Shown: one piece after another, positions 37,801 through 59,489 of the stretch
How positions within the stretch are numbered: the stretch's first letter is position 1
Layout of the letters: each line of letters begins with the position of its first letter
Assembly: GCF_014844075.1 (NCBI RefSeq)
Contig: NZ_CP062165.1
Span: 434,001 to 498,000, forward strand
Reading direction: 5' to 3'
Source: Paenibacillus sp. JNUCC-31
GTDB lineage: Bacteria > Bacillota > Bacilli > Paenibacillales > Paenibacillaceae
Length of the DNA: 64,000 nucleotides
Translations under genes and position numbers: made by a program
The notes under the pieces: generated by a model
Database searches by the model: none
Seen by the model: only the letters and a program-made list of their open reading frames with translations
What the model was told of the DNA's origin: nothing

Positions 37801-38688
37801 TGCTCGTTGATTTAGCTCGCTGTACGTGAGCTGTTTGTTCTCAAATACGACAGCTGCATGATCCGGTGTTCGTTGTACCTGCTCTTCAACGAATTGGTGC
37901 ATCATCTTGTTCTTTGGATACTCCGCGGCCGTATCGTTAAAGTCAACTAACAATTGGTTTCTATGAAACTCTGAAAGCATCTCCACTTCACTTAATTCCA
38001 AGTCAGGCTGGCTCAACACGGCAGAAAACAATTGGTCCAGATGTTCTGTAACTTGGACTATAAAATCTCGATCATAACGCTCTTCATCATAAGCGAGTTT
38101 CAATTGAACACCATCGTTCTTCAGGTCAAAATGAAACATCGTCGCTGCTCTTACGTTATTCTCATCCAAGTTTGAATGAATTTCTTTCAAAGAAACTATC
38201 GAATGGATCATAGGTAACTGGTTCGAATCATATTGAACGTTTAAATGCTCGACCATCTTTCTGAAGGGTATTCGTTGATGCTGGATGGCTTCACTTAAAC
38301 TTGCCTTCACTTGATTAAATACGGATTTAAATGACATCGTGCGATCGATATTATTTTTTAATATTAAATATTTATTGGACAGTGAAAGTTCATTATTCTT
38401 TTCTTCCAGCGTTGGCATGCCAATAATCATTTTGGATTCATTGGTGTATTTATATAACAGACACGTCACTCCAGTTAGTAATATCGTATAGATCGCCATT
38501 GGAGCATTTTTCGAAATGGACTTGATTTGATGTGACACGTGGGCCGACAGAGGCTTATATATATACTTCTGATGCTGTGTATCGTCTATGGGCGTTGAAG
38601 TCGTTTTACAATAAGGCAAATGAACCAGATAATCATCATCTTCAAAGCGATTTGCCCAATACATTTCTTGTTTCTTAAAAATAGACAT
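28867..38688 (-). CDS. NRPS, two modules: (half C)-A-PCP-E-C-A-PCP-E-C
   Basis: Second subunit (3273 residues) of an iturin-like assembly line. Residues about 1-245 are the C-terminal half of a condensation domain without HHxxxDG. A (265-775, core YTSGTTGNPKG) has a code read as D-S-T-Q-V-A-E-V-V, nearest to Tyr codes. PCP Ser is in GGDSIKS (about 795). Epimerase HHLIIDG is near 978 and condensation HHILMDG near 1453. The second A (1790-2300) reads D-F-W-N-I-G-M-V-H, the Thr code. PCP GGDSIRC is near 2312, epimerase HHLVVDG near 2496, and a final condensation HHILMDG near 2969. Two D-residues are expected. There is no TE and no following module. GGGGTG precedes the ATG; 38 bases separate it from the upstream subunit. 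Confidence 0.95.
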   Translation of the reverse strand: MSIFKKQEMYWANRFEDDDYLVHLPYCKTTSTPIDDTQHQKYIYKPLSAHVSHQIKSISKNAPMAIYTILLTGVTCLLYKYTNESKMIIGMPTLEEKNNELSLSNKYLILKNNIDRTMSFKSVFNQVKASLSEAIQHQRIPFRKMVEHLNVQYDSNQLPMIHSIVSLKEIHSNLDENNVRAATMFHFDLKNDGVQLKLAYDEERYDRDFIVQVTEHLDQLFSAVLSQPDLELSEVEMLSEFHRNQLLVDFNDTAAEYPKNKMMHQFVEEQVQRTPDHAAVVFENKQLTYSELNQRANQLARTLQSKGVQAGQLVGIMAERSLEMIVGLLGILKAGGAYVPIDPEYPEERVHFVLEDSKVNLLLLQSHIQKPVHFAGTCIILDDEQSYHTNPLNVESEASSTHLAYVIYTSGTTGNPKGVMIEHNSIANSLQWKSEFYRFTGEDRVLMLNPFVFDSFITHFFGPIISGSTVYLLNQQQCKDAVAINALIKKQEITHIQSPPSFLMTLVEQVSAEDWASMKNVVAAGEKIVPALIHRLQQINPHIEVCNEYGPTENSVVSTVLLIHSADQNISIGRPIANNKVYILGEENGLQPIGVQGELCVAGAGLSRGYLNLPDLTAEKFVDDPFVTGAKMYKTGDFARWLPDGNIEYVGRVDHQEKIRGYRIELGEVEKALLNTSTIQEAIVLAREDETGTKQLCAYLVGKNAITIGKLREELSRQLPNYMIPSYFVQLDQMPLTSNGKIDRKALPAPKENMLKGADYEAPRTMVEQQLATIWEDLLGVENIGVTDNFFELGGDSIKSIQVSSRLYQAGYQVQMEHLFKYPTIASLIPYVQPISAMSEQGIITGQVMLTPIQHWFFEQYKVDAHHYNQSVMLYRKEGFHDATLRHVLNKISEHHDGLRMVYRQTEQGYEGWNEGEEKVPLYTLEVMDLKALSDPSEQIVNKANTIQSSFNLDRGPLMKIGLFQCADGDHLLIVIHHLIIDGVSWRILIEDISKGYEQLSQEEPIHLPPKTDSFQLWAEKLKLYADSEVIEQELEYWNEIEQTAYEPLPKDIRQDHALEKDSEEIIVEWTAAETEQLLKQANRAYKTEINDLLLNALGMSIHQWTGMDKVLVNLEGHGREQIIPDLDITRTIGWFTSQYPVVLNMEASSNLSRLIKTNKENLRKIPKKGIGYGVLRYLSGLQKEAPFTLNPEISFNYLGQFDQDLQNSAMQISRYSGGATASINHRRNHLIDINALIMEGKLSVTLRYSRTQYRKETMEQLTKCFRDSLQQLIMHCVTKVKPEITPSDISLKGITIEELEEFAHQSEHIGEIEDIYALSPMQNGMFFHHLLQSNSEAYFLQTTLDLHGSLDVEAFSKSVDQLMQRNAIFRTNFHSQWKNEPLQVVYRHKKNGLVYEDLREMNEDDREAYVASYTREDKRNGFDLSKDVLMRISILHTHNETYRFIWNYHHILMDGWCLSLVIQELFDGYFAIQEQRKRENRVAIPYKQYIEWLEKQDHEQSLKYWSDYLQDYDEQTTLPKKHTITNRNEYRSENVIFTLSTEVTSQLAQVASRNQVTLNTLMQTAWGILLQKYNGSEDVVFGSVVSGRPAAIVDVESIIGLFINTIPVRIQAQGNETFIEMMKRNQEQAVASHPYETYPLYEIQAVTQQKQNLIDHILVYENYPVQGIVEQFGDQEKTALQITNVEADEQTNYDFNLIIKPGEEMKWMFYYNANVYDRASVERIQDHLIHLMEQVIHNPHIHVDEVEVITAREKSQILEGFNDSMADYPLDKTIHGLFEEQAVRRPEQVAVVFEDQHLTYKDLNEKANQLARTLKVKGIQADQLIGIIAERSLDMVIGILAILKAGGAYVPIDPEYPEERIRYMLEDSGVEILLLQSHLHARISFAGEVVCLDQPKFYHEDHSNLGTAAAPTSLAYVIYTSGTTGKPKGTCIEHKNVVRLLFNSKNCFDFDDSDIWTLFHSFCFDFSVWEMYGALLYGGKLVIVPQMTAKSPEQFLQLLKHEQVTILNQTPTYFYHLLQEERKDRGEELKLRKVIFGGEALNPALLMDWKIKYPFVQLINMYGITETTVHVTYKEITGVEIHAGKSNIGKPIPTLQTYILDKHQRIQPIGVQGELYVAGEGLARGYLNRSDLTAEKFVDNPFVTEGKMYRTGDAARWLPDGNIEYLGRIDHQVKIRGYRIELGEVETALLRIDSIQEAVVIARENNDGSKHLCAYWKGNNSVTAKKIRMALSQEIPDYMIPSYFVQLEHIPLTSNGKIDRKALPSPEKSMQKETEYMAPRNAIEQTIVSAWESVLGVQKISISDHFFELGGDSIRCIQVSSRLLQAGYKVEMKHFFTYPTVAELSAHVTSVSMVSDQGEVTGQVILTPIQRWFFDQNMVDEHHYNQEMMFYREKGFDVQFVYNVMNKIVKQHDALRIVYRQAAEGGYQAWNRGGEEDKLFSLEIVDLKKEVNPAPIIEKKAKEIQSSMDLIQGPLVKLGLFQCADGDHLLIAIHHLVVDGVSWRILYEDIQSGLDQFLRGQEIRLPQKTTSFKQWAEQLSMFADSAKMGQEDTYWRRVENMEISPLPKDAEYDETIGKDSETITLQWTVAETEQLLMQTHRTYNTEINDLLLTALGMAIHAWTGMEQIVVNLEGHGREAILPDLDITRTVGWFTSMYPVILEMEAGIDVSRRIKTVKERLRQIPNKGIGYGISRYLSHREEGIIWEKHPEISFNYMGQVNQDSDNDGIKFSSYFSGPSVSENNKRPFVLNINGIVIEGRLSLTMSYSRRQYRQETMEQLASFYKESLHEVIEHCVMKEQVELTPSDISCKSLTMDQLDQMVEHTRNIGQIENVYPLTPLQKEMLYESERNPISGAYFVQIMFDMRGDFDSASFAQSLDQLMQRHAILRTNFYSDFIDIPLQIVYQEKKFEFNYEDVTGTSERQRKTYVDEYIEQDKARGFDLQQDSLIRMSVIRTKHEEYRVIWSFHHILMDGWCMSLISKEIFENYFAIRENRKPEMTLLTPYSQFIEWLEQQDNEGAITYWSRYLEGYEGQTKLPGEKIKPKHERQDSRTLNCYLDDVLIEQMKQIAEQQHVTLHTLVQTVWGVLLQQYNESSDVVFGSVVSGRPPVIPGIESMIGLFINAIPVRIQAQADESFISLMKRNQAQAVDSHAYDTYSLYDIQNLTRQKQSLINHVVVYQNFPVDHRMESLGQKGEIPLEIMNVGGTEHNSFDFTLIVKPHENMKIILMYNANVYGLSTVEQIQKHFISMIQQVVSNPEVKISELALITSNSY

Positions 38689-38726
38689 ACGGCACCCCGA
38701 TCACATTTATAATTTGTAGGTATATA

Positions 38727-50669
<11,943 letters not shown>

Positions 50670-50719
50670 CTATCATCTCATTCACGCCCATCATTTAACT
50701 TACACATATTTCCAAGGAA

Positions 50720-50749
50720 ATTTTACCATAGAAATATATGTAATAACAA
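50720..50749 (-). promoter_or_regulatory. Candidate promoter of the large PKS/NRPS gene
   Basis: On the minus strand TTGTTA (50744-50749) and TAAAAT (50720-50725) are 18 bases apart. The whole 50655-50870 leader is very AT-rich and holds no gene. Confidence 0.4.
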
Positions 50750-50871
50750 GTATAGTAATGTAAAAATATAAGAATATTTAGCCATAATAATACGATATTT
50801 TTACATATTTATGACAAACAATCAGGATATTCATCCAATTCACACCGTAAACTAATCCGGTAAACGACAAA

Positions 50872-50899
50872 CAGGCTACCCTTTTAAAGAGGTAACCTG
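50872..50899 (-). terminator. Terminator/attenuator after the malonyltransferase gene
   Basis: CAGGTTACC pairs with GGTAGCCTG (one wobble) and is followed by TTTGTCGTTT on the minus strand. It lies 48 bases after the fenF-like stop, before the large PKS/NRPS gene, so read-through may set the ratio of the two. Confidence 0.55.
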
Positions 50900-50946
50900 G
50901 AAATTCCCGCAAATTTTTCAAGTAAACAAAATAGGTATTATTTATA

Positions 50947-52149
50947 CTAGATTGCATCAATCAAAGCAGTTTTATCCTTTGAAATTTGTTTTGCAGTGAG
51001 AATGGAATGACAGATCTGAATGGAAAGATTTATATCTTCTTCACTAAGTTCATATCCGTTGTCTACTTGTTCTTTCACCCTTTGTAATTTTAGAAATAAG
51101 GGTTCTACCGTTTGGGTATAAGATATGGAATCTTTGTTATAGTTCCGTGAAATAAGTGCGGTCACCATCATTTCAGATAATATATGTTTACGCATAGTTA
51201 ACAACTTATTCTTTCTTTCATTTGTATTCGTAAGCAGGAGTAGATCAGAAGGCTGATTTAATGAATACGGTACAATCCTTTTCGTTATTTTATTCATCAG
51301 ACGTGCTAAAACATTTTTAGGCCCCAATTCGATCACTTCTGTAATCCCATGTTCAAGCATATACAGCATAGACTCTAACCATCTTACAGGCATAGTCATT
51401 TGCATACTTAAGTAATCAACGACGGGTCGATCAGGCTGATACGGTGTTGCTGTAACATTTGAAATAACTTGATATTTAGCTTGTTTATATTGTTTTTGAT
51501 CTAATTCTGCTTTAAATTGCTCTCCTGCAATTTGCATCATCGGAGAATGATAAGGACCACTAACGTTCAAATACGAATGTGAAGTCCCCATTGATTCCGT
51601 CATTTTTATGATTTGTTGTATGGATTGACGATGTCCTGAAATGACAAATTGCTGGTCAGAATTGACACAGGCCACACATGCCGGGCGTTTCTGCGTTGAG
51701 ACTTCTTCACATATTTTTTGAAGTGTTTCCAATTTAATATGAGATATGGCTGCCATAGTACCCTGCTGATTCGGATCTGCATTGTTCATAATAATGCCTC
51801 TTTGCCTCACAAGTTTAATGGCGTCATGGAAAGAAAGAACACCAGCACATACAAGAGCCGAGTATTCTCCTAAACTATGACCTGCCAACATAGTGGGTTC
51901 CACCCCTATTTCTTGCATGTAAACTTGAAAGGCAATGACACTAACAGTCAAGAGGGCAGGCTGAGCATTCATAGTCAATGTCAAATCATTCAAGCTGCCC
52001 TCAAAACACAACTTTCTTAAATCAAAAGAAATGGCGTCGCTGGCTTCTTCAAATCGATTCTTAGCTACTTCAAAATGGTCCCAAAAACTCTTCCCCATCC
52101 CAATCATCTGAGAACCTTGTCCAGGAAACAACAGAGCTACATTACTCAT
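50947..52149 (-). CDS. fenF: Malonyl-CoA:ACP transacylase (FenF/ItuD type)
   Basis: A 400-residue acyltransferase that loads malonyl onto the ACP of the AT-less KS module in the next gene. The active Ser is in AGHSLGEYSALV (about residue 94), FPGQGSQMIGMG opens the protein, and the active-site His is in VSGPYHSPMM. About 100 extra C-terminal residues follow the FabD core; the length and gene position match FenF/ItuD/BmyD of iturin-family clusters. GGAGG lies 7 bases before the ATG. Confidence 0.92.
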   Translation of the reverse strand: MSNVALLFPGQGSQMIGMGKSFWDHFEVAKNRFEEASDAISFDLRKLCFEGSLNDLTLTMNAQPALLTVSVIAFQVYMQEIGVEPTMLAGHSLGEYSALVCAGVLSFHDAIKLVRQRGIIMNNADPNQQGTMAAISHIKLETLQKICEEVSTQKRPACVACVNSDQQFVISGHRQSIQQIIKMTESMGTSHSYLNVSGPYHSPMMQIAGEQFKAELDQKQYKQAKYQVISNVTATPYQPDRPVVDYLSMQMTMPVRWLESMLYMLEHGITEVIELGPKNVLARLMNKITKRIVPYSLNQPSDLLLLTNTNERKNKLLTMRKHILSEMMVTALISRNYNKDSISYTQTVEPLFLKLQRVKEQVDNGYELSEEDINLSIQICHSILTAKQISKDKTALIDAI

Positions 52150-52232
52150 CCAGCATCCTCCATGTATTCAACATTTATATTTCGAGCATTCGAGTCGTTT
52201 GCCCAGCCATATAATTCCTTGTTTTCAAAAAT

Positions 52233-52261
52233 ATATTAAACTTTCATTGTAAGTTATGCAA
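52233..52261 (-). promoter_or_regulatory. Promoter of the malonyltransferase gene
   Basis: On the minus strand TTGCAT (52256-52261) and TAATAT (52233-52238) are 17 bases apart. It is the probable start of the lipopeptide cluster. Confidence 0.6.
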
Positions 52262-52288
52262 TAATAAAAATTGGAGCGGGAATGAAAA

Positions 52289-52315
52289 CAGACACCTCCG
52301 GTAGTGAGGTGCCTG
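52289..52315 (-). terminator. Terminator separating the lipopeptide cluster from the upstream genes
   Basis: CAGGCACCTC pairs with GAGGTGTCTG (one wobble) and is followed by TTTTC on the minus strand. It lies after the small gene at 52366-52626 and just upstream of the fenF promoter. Confidence 0.6.
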
Positions 52316-52365
52316 GTTCAGTTCATATTTTAGCATTTTGCATAATTCAAGACACATGATTCACA

Positions 52366-52626
52366 TTAACCCAAATATTTCAGCACACCATCCGTTTCTT
52401 TGGCTCTCAGCGTTACTTTGGCTATTAACTGTTCCGGTTGCTGAAAATCCTCTTTGATCTCAGCCATCATTTCCTTCACCAGTACTTCGAGTTGCTCCAA
52501 CGTCGTTTCTTTAGGTAAAATACGTGTTCTTACAATCTCATGTTTACGAAACGAATCATCGTACTCTCGAACCGATTCCTGGCCGAATGCACTAACTTCC
52601 AATTCAACTTTAATTCCTTCGGACAT
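52366..52626 (-). CDS. Small hypothetical protein
   Basis: An 86-residue soluble protein starting MSEGIKVELEVSAFGQ, highly charged, with no recognised motif, signal or membrane segment. The ATG at 52626 has GAGGTG five bases upstream; an in-frame ATG at 52668 would overlap the HAD gene. It starts 31 bases after the HAD stop and is probably co-transcribed with it. Function unknown. Confidence 0.65.
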   Translation of the reverse strand: MSEGIKVELEVSAFGQESVREYDDSFRKHEIVRTRILPKETTLEQLEVLVKEMMAEIKEDFQQPEQLIAKVTLRAKETDGVLKYLG

Positions 52627-52657
52627 TGTTTCACCTCTTCCACTCGTTTGAGGTTGA

Positions 52658-53518
52658 TTAGGACTCAATTAATCCATACTTCACAAAACTGTGGTATAAT
52701 CCATCCTCTTCAATTGTTCCCGTAATATCATCCGCAATGGCTTTTAGACCTGGCTTCGCATTGCCCATCGCAATCCCTACGTTGCAAAACTCCAGCATCT
52801 CGGCATCATTCATGCCGTCCCCGATGGCGAGTGTATCTTTACGCGACATCCCCAGATGTTCCAACAAATCTGCGATAGCAATGGCCTTGTGAATACCCGG
52901 AATCATCAGCTCACCACTTCCCTCACCAAAGATCGGCACCGTGCACTGAATCACTTCGAATTTGCCTTCAAACTCCTGCTTGATCCGATCAAATGGAACA
53001 ACCGGACTTTCCAGAAAACAAACCTTGTTCACGTCATCCTTGTATAAATCAACTTCGCCATACGTCAATCCGGTAATAAATGGATGCGGCTTTTGTTCTT
53101 TCTTCGCTCTGGCAGCGGGATCATTCTCCACATCGCCATAGATCCGACGTTCCAGATGAGATTGAAGATGGCTACTTGCATATAAGGCCGAATTGGATTC
53201 CAGGTAGAAGTCAATCTGGTGTTCATTGAAGAAATCGACCATATGCCGAACATCCTCAGCCGTTACCCTTTTGTGATAGAGCACTTCTTTGCCAAACTCC
53301 ACATAGCCGCCACCCGCACCAATCAGACCGTCGAAACCTACATCCCATATGGAATCATATATCTCTGCCTTGGATCTGCCTGTACATAAATAGAGCAAAT
53401 GTCCGTTCTCTCGCGCCTGTTTACAAGCAGTCTGTGCGGATAACGGAATGTTGCCGTCATCGTCTACCAGCGTTCCATCAATATCTATAAAAACAATATT
53501 TCGATTCGTTGTGCTCAT
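52658..53518 (-). CDS. Cof-type HAD phosphatase
   Basis: A 286-residue HAD hydrolase with a C2 cap. The nucleophile motif is VFIDIDGTLVDDDG at the N-terminus, motif II is LCTGRSK, the conserved Lys is before ADLLEHLG, and motif IV is TLAIGDGMNDAEML. Cof-type enzymes dephosphorylate sugar phosphates, flavin precursors or similar metabolites; the substrate is not evident. GGGAG precedes the ATG. Confidence 0.9.
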   Translation of the reverse strand: MSTTNRNIVFIDIDGTLVDDDGNIPLSAQTACKQARENGHLLYLCTGRSKAEIYDSIWDVGFDGLIGAGGGYVEFGKEVLYHKRVTAEDVRHMVDFFNEHQIDFYLESNSALYASSHLQSHLERRIYGDVENDPAARAKKEQKPHPFITGLTYGEVDLYKDDVNKVCFLESPVVPFDRIKQEFEGKFEVIQCTVPIFGEGSGELMIPGIHKAIAIADLLEHLGMSRKDTLAIGDGMNDAEMLEFCNVGIAMGNAKPGLKAIADDITGTIEEDGLYHSFVKYGLIES

Positions 53519-53580
53519 CTGTATTTGCTCCCATCTATGCTAACTTGCTGATTCTTGAACTTTGAACTTTGGAATGCCCT

Positions 53581-54111
53581 TTACCATTCCCCAACCTTCT
53601 CCATATGCACGGTCTGCCAATCATCTTGCTGCTCGCATATAAGCACATACCCCTGACGTTTCCAGAAATCCACAGCTCCAGGCAAAAAGCGATGCGTATG
53701 CAAATATAACGTAGTATATTGCATGTCTCTCACCACTTTTTCCAGCTCGTTAACGAGAAGAGAACCGATGCCGTATCTGCGATATTCTGAATCCACATAA
53801 CATTTCACAATTTCCGCAGCAGACTGCGAAGGATATCTTCCTGCGATTGCTTCGATACGCCCATCATATGGCAGGACGCCAATGGAACCCACAATCCGCT
53901 TGTCTTCCATGACAGCGACAAGAAAGACCGCATCGGCTGAATCCAAGTAATGTTCTCTGAATTGCTCCAAATCAGCAGGTAATCTCTCATGATCTATTAT
54001 TGGAAATACTTCTCTGCGAACACGCATGGCAAAATCAATTGCAGCATTCATTTGGTGCTCCTGGATAGCGATCACTCTCGGTTCTATATCAAACTTTGCC
54101 AAAAAAACCAC
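53581..54111 (-). CDS. GNAT-family N-acetyltransferase
   Basis: A 176-residue acetyl-CoA-dependent transferase. The acetyl-CoA loop is in YVDSEYRRYGIGSLLVNELE (Q/RxxGxG/A type), preceded by the beta-4 strand AEIVKCYV. The start is uncertain: the GTG at 54111 lies only two bases after AAGGA, while a TTG nine bases inside the frame has better spacing. Substrate unknown. It is 62 bases upstream of the HAD gene and in the same direction. Confidence 0.85.
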   Translation of the reverse strand: MVFLAKFDIEPRVIAIQEHQMNAAIDFAMRVRREVFPIIDHERLPADLEQFREHYLDSADAVFLVAVMEDKRIVGSIGVLPYDGRIEAIAGRYPSQSAAEIVKCYVDSEYRRYGIGSLLVNELEKVVRDMQYTTLYLHTHRFLPGAVDFWKRQGYVLICEQQDDWQTVHMEKVGEW

Positions 54112-54325
54112 ATTCCTTATCCGTTATATTCGAGTCGGATTACAACTCCATATACAAACCCTTGTAGATCGCAAGTTCGGCCTCTACTTTTCATCTTACC
54201 GAATTCAGCCTTCCCTATCAATCTATCTAAACTACTAACCAAAATAGCAAATAGCCCGCGCGATCTGATAGGGTTCGCATACGATAAGGCGTATTATCAT
54301 TCCATTCCGAAAGGGGAAGAAACTT

Positions 54326-55486
54326 ATGTGGCTATGGTTAGGAATCTCCGCTGCAACCCTATTGGCACTCCGATTTGTCTGTCGATATTTGGAAGATAAA
54401 CGTGCAGCCAAAAAGTTTCATCCCCATGCGCCCAAGCAGTTGTTAATTAAGTTCAAGGAAGATACGACAGCCGACGAGATGCACACATTGCATAAAAAAG
54501 CAAAATGCAACGTAGCCGAAACGTATGAAGATCTGGGCTGGTATCGCATCGAATCAAGAAAGAAAATGCACCGTATGTTAAAGTATTACAAAAATCATGA
54601 GCTTATCGACCACGCTGAACCTAACTATTATCTGCAGTCATCGTTTACGCCAAATGACCCCTTTTTCCCATATCAATATAACCTGCAAAAAATCAATGCT
54701 CCTGCTGCCTGGGATATATCCCAGAGTAACAGTTCAGTCAAAATCGCAATCATTGACACAGGCGTACAACTGAATCACCCTGAGCTCGCTGGCAAGATCC
54801 TGCCCGGTTATGATTACGTTGATTACGACAATGTCCCCGAAGATGGTAACGGGCACGGCACGCATGTTGCCGGAATCGCTGCTTCCATTACCAACAATGG
54901 AGTGGGCATTGCAGGTACTGCCCCGCTTGCTTCCATTGTTCCACTGCGTGTACTGGACAACAATGGACAAGGTACAACGGGCAACGTCGGAAATGGACTT
55001 GTTTACGCCGCCAACAATGGTATTCAAGTCGTTAACCTGAGTCTCGGCGGTCCTACAGGAGAAGCCTTTCTCCAGGCTGCCGTGCAGTATGCATGGGAAC
55101 GGGGGGCTGTCATCATCGCGGCAGCAGGTAATGATAATACTTCGTATCCGATTGTACCCGCTTCTTATCCCAACGTCATTGCAGTAGCATCCACCAATCC
55201 TTCCGACCTCAAATCGAACTTCTCGAACTATGGGTCTTGGGTAGATATGGCTGCGCCTGGGGATACCATTTTGTCCACATACCTGGGCGGCTCTTATGCT
55301 TATCTCAGTGGAACGTCCATGGCTGCTCCCCATGTGGCCGGAGTGGCTGCACTGCTGGCTGCCCGCGGCAAAACCAATGCCCAGATTCGCGATGCGCTTT
55401 GCTTCGCATCCGATCCCGTATCCGGTTCTGGTGTCTACTGGCAATATGGGCGACTTAATGCAGAGCGCAGTTTGCAGGTACCTTAA
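54326..55486 (+). CDS. Membrane-anchored subtilisin-like protease (S8, thermitase type)
   Basis: A 386-residue serine protease. It starts with a short hydrophobic helix (LWLGISAATLLALRFVC) that looks more like an uncleaved anchor than a signal peptide, followed by a basic stretch and an inhibitor-like pro-domain (QLLIKFKEDTTADEM... HELIDHAEPNYYLQ). The catalytic triad is Asp in AIIDTGVQ (about 149), His in GNGHGTHVAG (about 182) and Ser in SGTSMAAPHVAG (about 335); the oxyanion Asn is in AAAGND. AAAGGGG precedes the ATG. The compact form suggests a thermitase/fervidolysin-like enzyme. Confidence 0.92.
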   Translation: MWLWLGISAATLLALRFVCRYLEDKRAAKKFHPHAPKQLLIKFKEDTTADEMHTLHKKAKCNVAETYEDLGWYRIESRKKMHRMLKYYKNHELIDHAEPNYYLQSSFTPNDPFFPYQYNLQKINAPAAWDISQSNSSVKIAIIDTGVQLNHPELAGKILPGYDYVDYDNVPEDGNGHGTHVAGIAASITNNGVGIAGTAPLASIVPLRVLDNNGQGTTGNVGNGLVYAANNGIQVVNLSLGGPTGEAFLQAAVQYAWERGAVIIAAAGNDNTSYPIVPASYPNVIAVASTNPSDLKSNFSNYGSWVDMAAPGDTILSTYLGGSYAYLSGTSMAAPHVAGVAALLAARGKTNAQIRDALCFASDPVSGSGVYWQYGRLNAERSLQVP

Positions 55487-55605
55487 ACCTTTTCTCTCCC
55501 TATCATAAACGGAAGTAACTGTATTTTATTTCATTCTGCCTACGGCTTGTCCTACGGTTACTTCACTCACGCCTCTTCTTTCCCAGCATGCTGTCATCTA
55601 GGAAC

Positions 55606-55656
55606 GTGAGGTAAAAGAAATGTTTCCCTTCTGGGAAGGATCTTTTTTTACCTCAC
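55606..55656. terminator. Bidirectional terminator between the protease and bglH
   Basis: GTGAGGTAAAA pairs with TTTTTACCTCAC; inner arms TTTCCCTT/GGGAAGGA flank CTG. T-runs occur on both strands. The rest of 55487-55735 shows no gene. Confidence 0.85.
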
Positions 55657-55735
55657 TATTTTCATACAGCAAGGAGCAATCCCATATTAACGAGACTGCC
55701 CCTTCCGTTCATTTCAATTGGCATATGAATCAAAC

Positions 55736-57184
<1,449 letters not shown>

Positions 57185-57212
57185 CTACCTCCCATCCATA
57201 ATGAACGTTCAA

Positions 57213-59138
<1,926 letters not shown>

Positions 59139-59170
59139 CTAAGTAAACTCCCGATGCTTGTGAAACAAAG

Positions 59171-59268
59171 AAAACCTGAACTACTGAACATACACAACGT
59201 GCCGGATCGTCCGGAAACAAGTCATGTTATTCAGCAATTCAGGTTTTGCCCTTAACGGTTGCAACCCT
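59171..59268 (-). promoter_or_regulatory. RAT antiterminator and terminator in the bglP leader
   Basis: On the minus strand a RAT-like element (59241-59268, ...GGGTTGCAACC...GGGCAAAACCT) overlaps the left arm of a long terminator hairpin (AAAACCTGAA near 59238-59247 with TTCAGGTTTT near 59171-59180, followed by CTTTG). LicT binding to the RAT would block the terminator and let bglP-bglH be transcribed. Confidence 0.75.
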
Positions 59269-59367
59269 GTAAGGCTGTACACAGCGATATTCAGTTGTAG
59301 TATTAACAACTTCATCCTAAAGTAAGTTGCAACCCATCTTTACAGACCCCGATTGGTCGGAAGTATC

Positions 59368-59396
59368 GGAATTGCCTGATTGAACAGTTACAATCC
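59368..59396 (-). promoter_or_regulatory. First RAT element of the bglP leader
   Basis: The minus strand reads GGATTGTAACTG, five bases, then CAGGCAATTCC, close to the LicT RAT consensus (GGATTGTTACTG...GCAGGCAAAACC). It lies about 30 bases after the -10 box. Confidence 0.7.
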
Positions 59397-59426
59397 GAAT
59401 GATGTATGCGCTTACTTTATGGATTC

Positions 59427-59455
59427 ATAATATAATAACTTCTAACCTTTTGCAA
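59427..59455 (-). promoter_or_regulatory. bglP promoter
   Basis: On the minus strand TTGCAA (59450-59455) and TATTAT (59427-59432) with a 17-base spacer. The -35 box overlaps a cre-like site (59451-59464). Confidence 0.7.
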
Positions 59456-59464
59456 GCGTTTTTT
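59451..59464 (-). promoter_or_regulatory. cre-like site over the bglP -35 box
   Basis: The minus strand reads AAAAAACGCTTGCA, matching the cre consensus TGAAAGCGCTTTCA at 10 of 14 positions. Its position over the -35 box fits catabolite repression by CcpA. Confidence 0.45.
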
Positions 59465-59489
59465 TAAGAATCTTTATTTTGTAATATCA

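Noticed and set aside
54734..55444. 236-codon minus-strand frame over the subtilase gene
   Set aside because: Antisense to a complete catalytic-triad protease; no supporting features.
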